Of a stretch of 64,000 bases of DNA, positions 63,545-64,000 are shown one piece after another. Origin of the DNA: Bacteroidia bacterium (GTDB lineage: Bacteria > Bacteroidota > Bacteroidia > UKL13-3); contig JAGPCK010000005.1 of assembly GCA_018058135.1 (NCBI GenBank), forward strand, positions 1 through 64,000, read 5' to 3'. Made by a program: the position numbers and the translations under genes. Under the pieces are notes generated by a model. That model saw nothing but the letters and a program-made list of their open reading frames with translations. It searched no databases and was not told the DNA's origin. Positions within the stretch are counted from its first letter, which is position 1; the number at the start of each line of letters is the position of its first letter.

Positions 63545-64000
63545 TTAGGCAGTAGCTGGAGTTTCTTCTCCTACCAAAGCTCCGTCAACCAATACGCGAC
63601 CGCAATGTTCGCATACCAGAATTTTTTTGTGTTGACGAATATCAGCCTGACGTTGTGGTGGGATTTTAGCAAAACATCCGCTGCAAGAGTCGCGCATAAT
63701 GCTGGCCACCGCAATACCGTTTTTCACACTGTTGCGAATTTTGTTGTAAGAGTTAAGCAAACGATCTTCAATTATTTTAGCTGCTTTCTCACGTTCCTTC
63801 ATCAACTCAGCCTCATCGCGTTCAGTTTCGGCAACTATGGTTCCTAATTCTGCTTTTTTATTCTGCAGGTCAATTTTACGACCTTCTAACTCAGTTGTAT
63901 TGGCTTCAATCAACTTTCCTTTTTGCTCGATTTCCCAGGTGTATTCTTTAATGCGCTTTTCAGCAGCCTGAATTTCGAGATTTTGCAATTCCATCTCTTT
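63545..64000 (-). CDS. C4-type zinc ribbon protein (CT398-like), 5' truncated by window edge
   Basis: About 150 C-terminal residues are visible and the frame stays open to the window end, so the first ATG seen (63994) is probably internal; family members are ~240-260 aa. The visible part is a long coiled coil (IQAAEKRIKEYTWEIEQKGK to KEREKAAKIIEDRL) followed by a zinc ribbon with CSGCFAKIPPQRQ and CEHCGRVLV (four Cys). The family is linked in some species to sigma-54 or flagellar chaperoning, which need not hold here. Confidence 0.87.
   Translation of the reverse strand, partial: KEMELQNLEIQAAEKRIKEYTWEIEQKGKLIEANTTELEGRKIDLQNKKAELGTIVAETERDEAELMKEREKAAKIIEDRLLNSYNKIRNSVKNGIAVASIMRDSCSGCFAKIPPQRQADIRQHKKILVCEHCGRVLVDGALVGEETPATA

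Overview
The window looks like a chromosomal segment of a Bacteroidota bacterium (moderate-to-low GC). The evidence is three secreted proteins with type IX secretion (T9SS) C-terminal sorting domains, many outer-membrane beta-barrels, Bacteroidota-type -7 promoter elements (TAnnTTTG) close to start codons, phylum-typical small genes (DUF4295, DUF3098, DUF4476) and the gene orders rpmB-rpmG-DUF4295-ftsY-rimO and ftsX-DUF3098-uppP-truB-ribF. The gene complement does not fix the genus. No prophage, insertion sequence, CRISPR array or restriction system is visible. Most of the window is core genome.

Layout. 1-6.1 kb: tail of a DUF4476 protein, an RlmI-type rRNA methyltransferase, an RlpA-like protein, a small exported protein and a 1106-aa T9SS-secreted M4 metallopeptidase. 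6.1-11.4 kb: an outer-membrane barrel, the adenine deaminase/cytidine deaminase salvage pair, a saccharopine-dehydrogenase-like enzyme and CorA. 11.4-21.3 kb: tRNA-Leu and tRNA-Gly, mutS, a TrmH-type methyltransferase, an OmpA protein with calcium-binding-type repeats, bshC, rimO, ftsY, DUF4295, rpmG and rpmB. 21.6-32.3 kb: a hydrolase, an outer-membrane protein, a 1437-aa T9SS type B adhesin-like protein, an M23/LysM peptidase, ribF, truB, uppP, DUF3098 and ftsX. 32.5-42.6 kb: leuS with a divergent AT-rich insert, a cluster of hairpin repeats, a membrane pyrophosphatase with a Cys/His-rich tail, a barrel pair of which one carries helix-hairpin-helix motifs, and an alpha-oxoamine synthase. 42.6-52.7 kb: a 1229-aa T9SS repeat protein behind a striking inverted repeat, a DinB-like protein, a B12-binding radical SAM protein, a flavoprotein and a sigma/anti-sigma/barrel operon. 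52.7-64 kb: exported proteins of unknown role, a DUF3352 propeller protein, DUF423, SixA-like phosphatase, priA, phosphopantetheinyl transferase, a WD40 protein, dcd, a TPR protein and a truncated zinc-ribbon protein.

Themes. Envelope biogenesis dominates: lipid-carrier recycling (UppP), division (FtsX, RlpA-like, M23/LysM), SRP targeting (FtsY), at least six barrel proteins and three T9SS cargo proteins. Information processing forms the second group (MutS, PriA, LeuRS, TruB, RlmI, RimO, L28, L33).

No complete new multi-gene system could be demonstrated. The best leads are: the pyrophosphatase with an appended 11-Cys/8-His tail; the LeuRS insert with strongly shifted base composition; the perfect 15-bp inverted repeat whose second arm contains the start codon of the 1229-aa protein; and the outer-membrane-type barrel with N-terminal DNA-binding-like helix-hairpin-helix motifs. 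All functional statements come from reading motifs; no database search was run.
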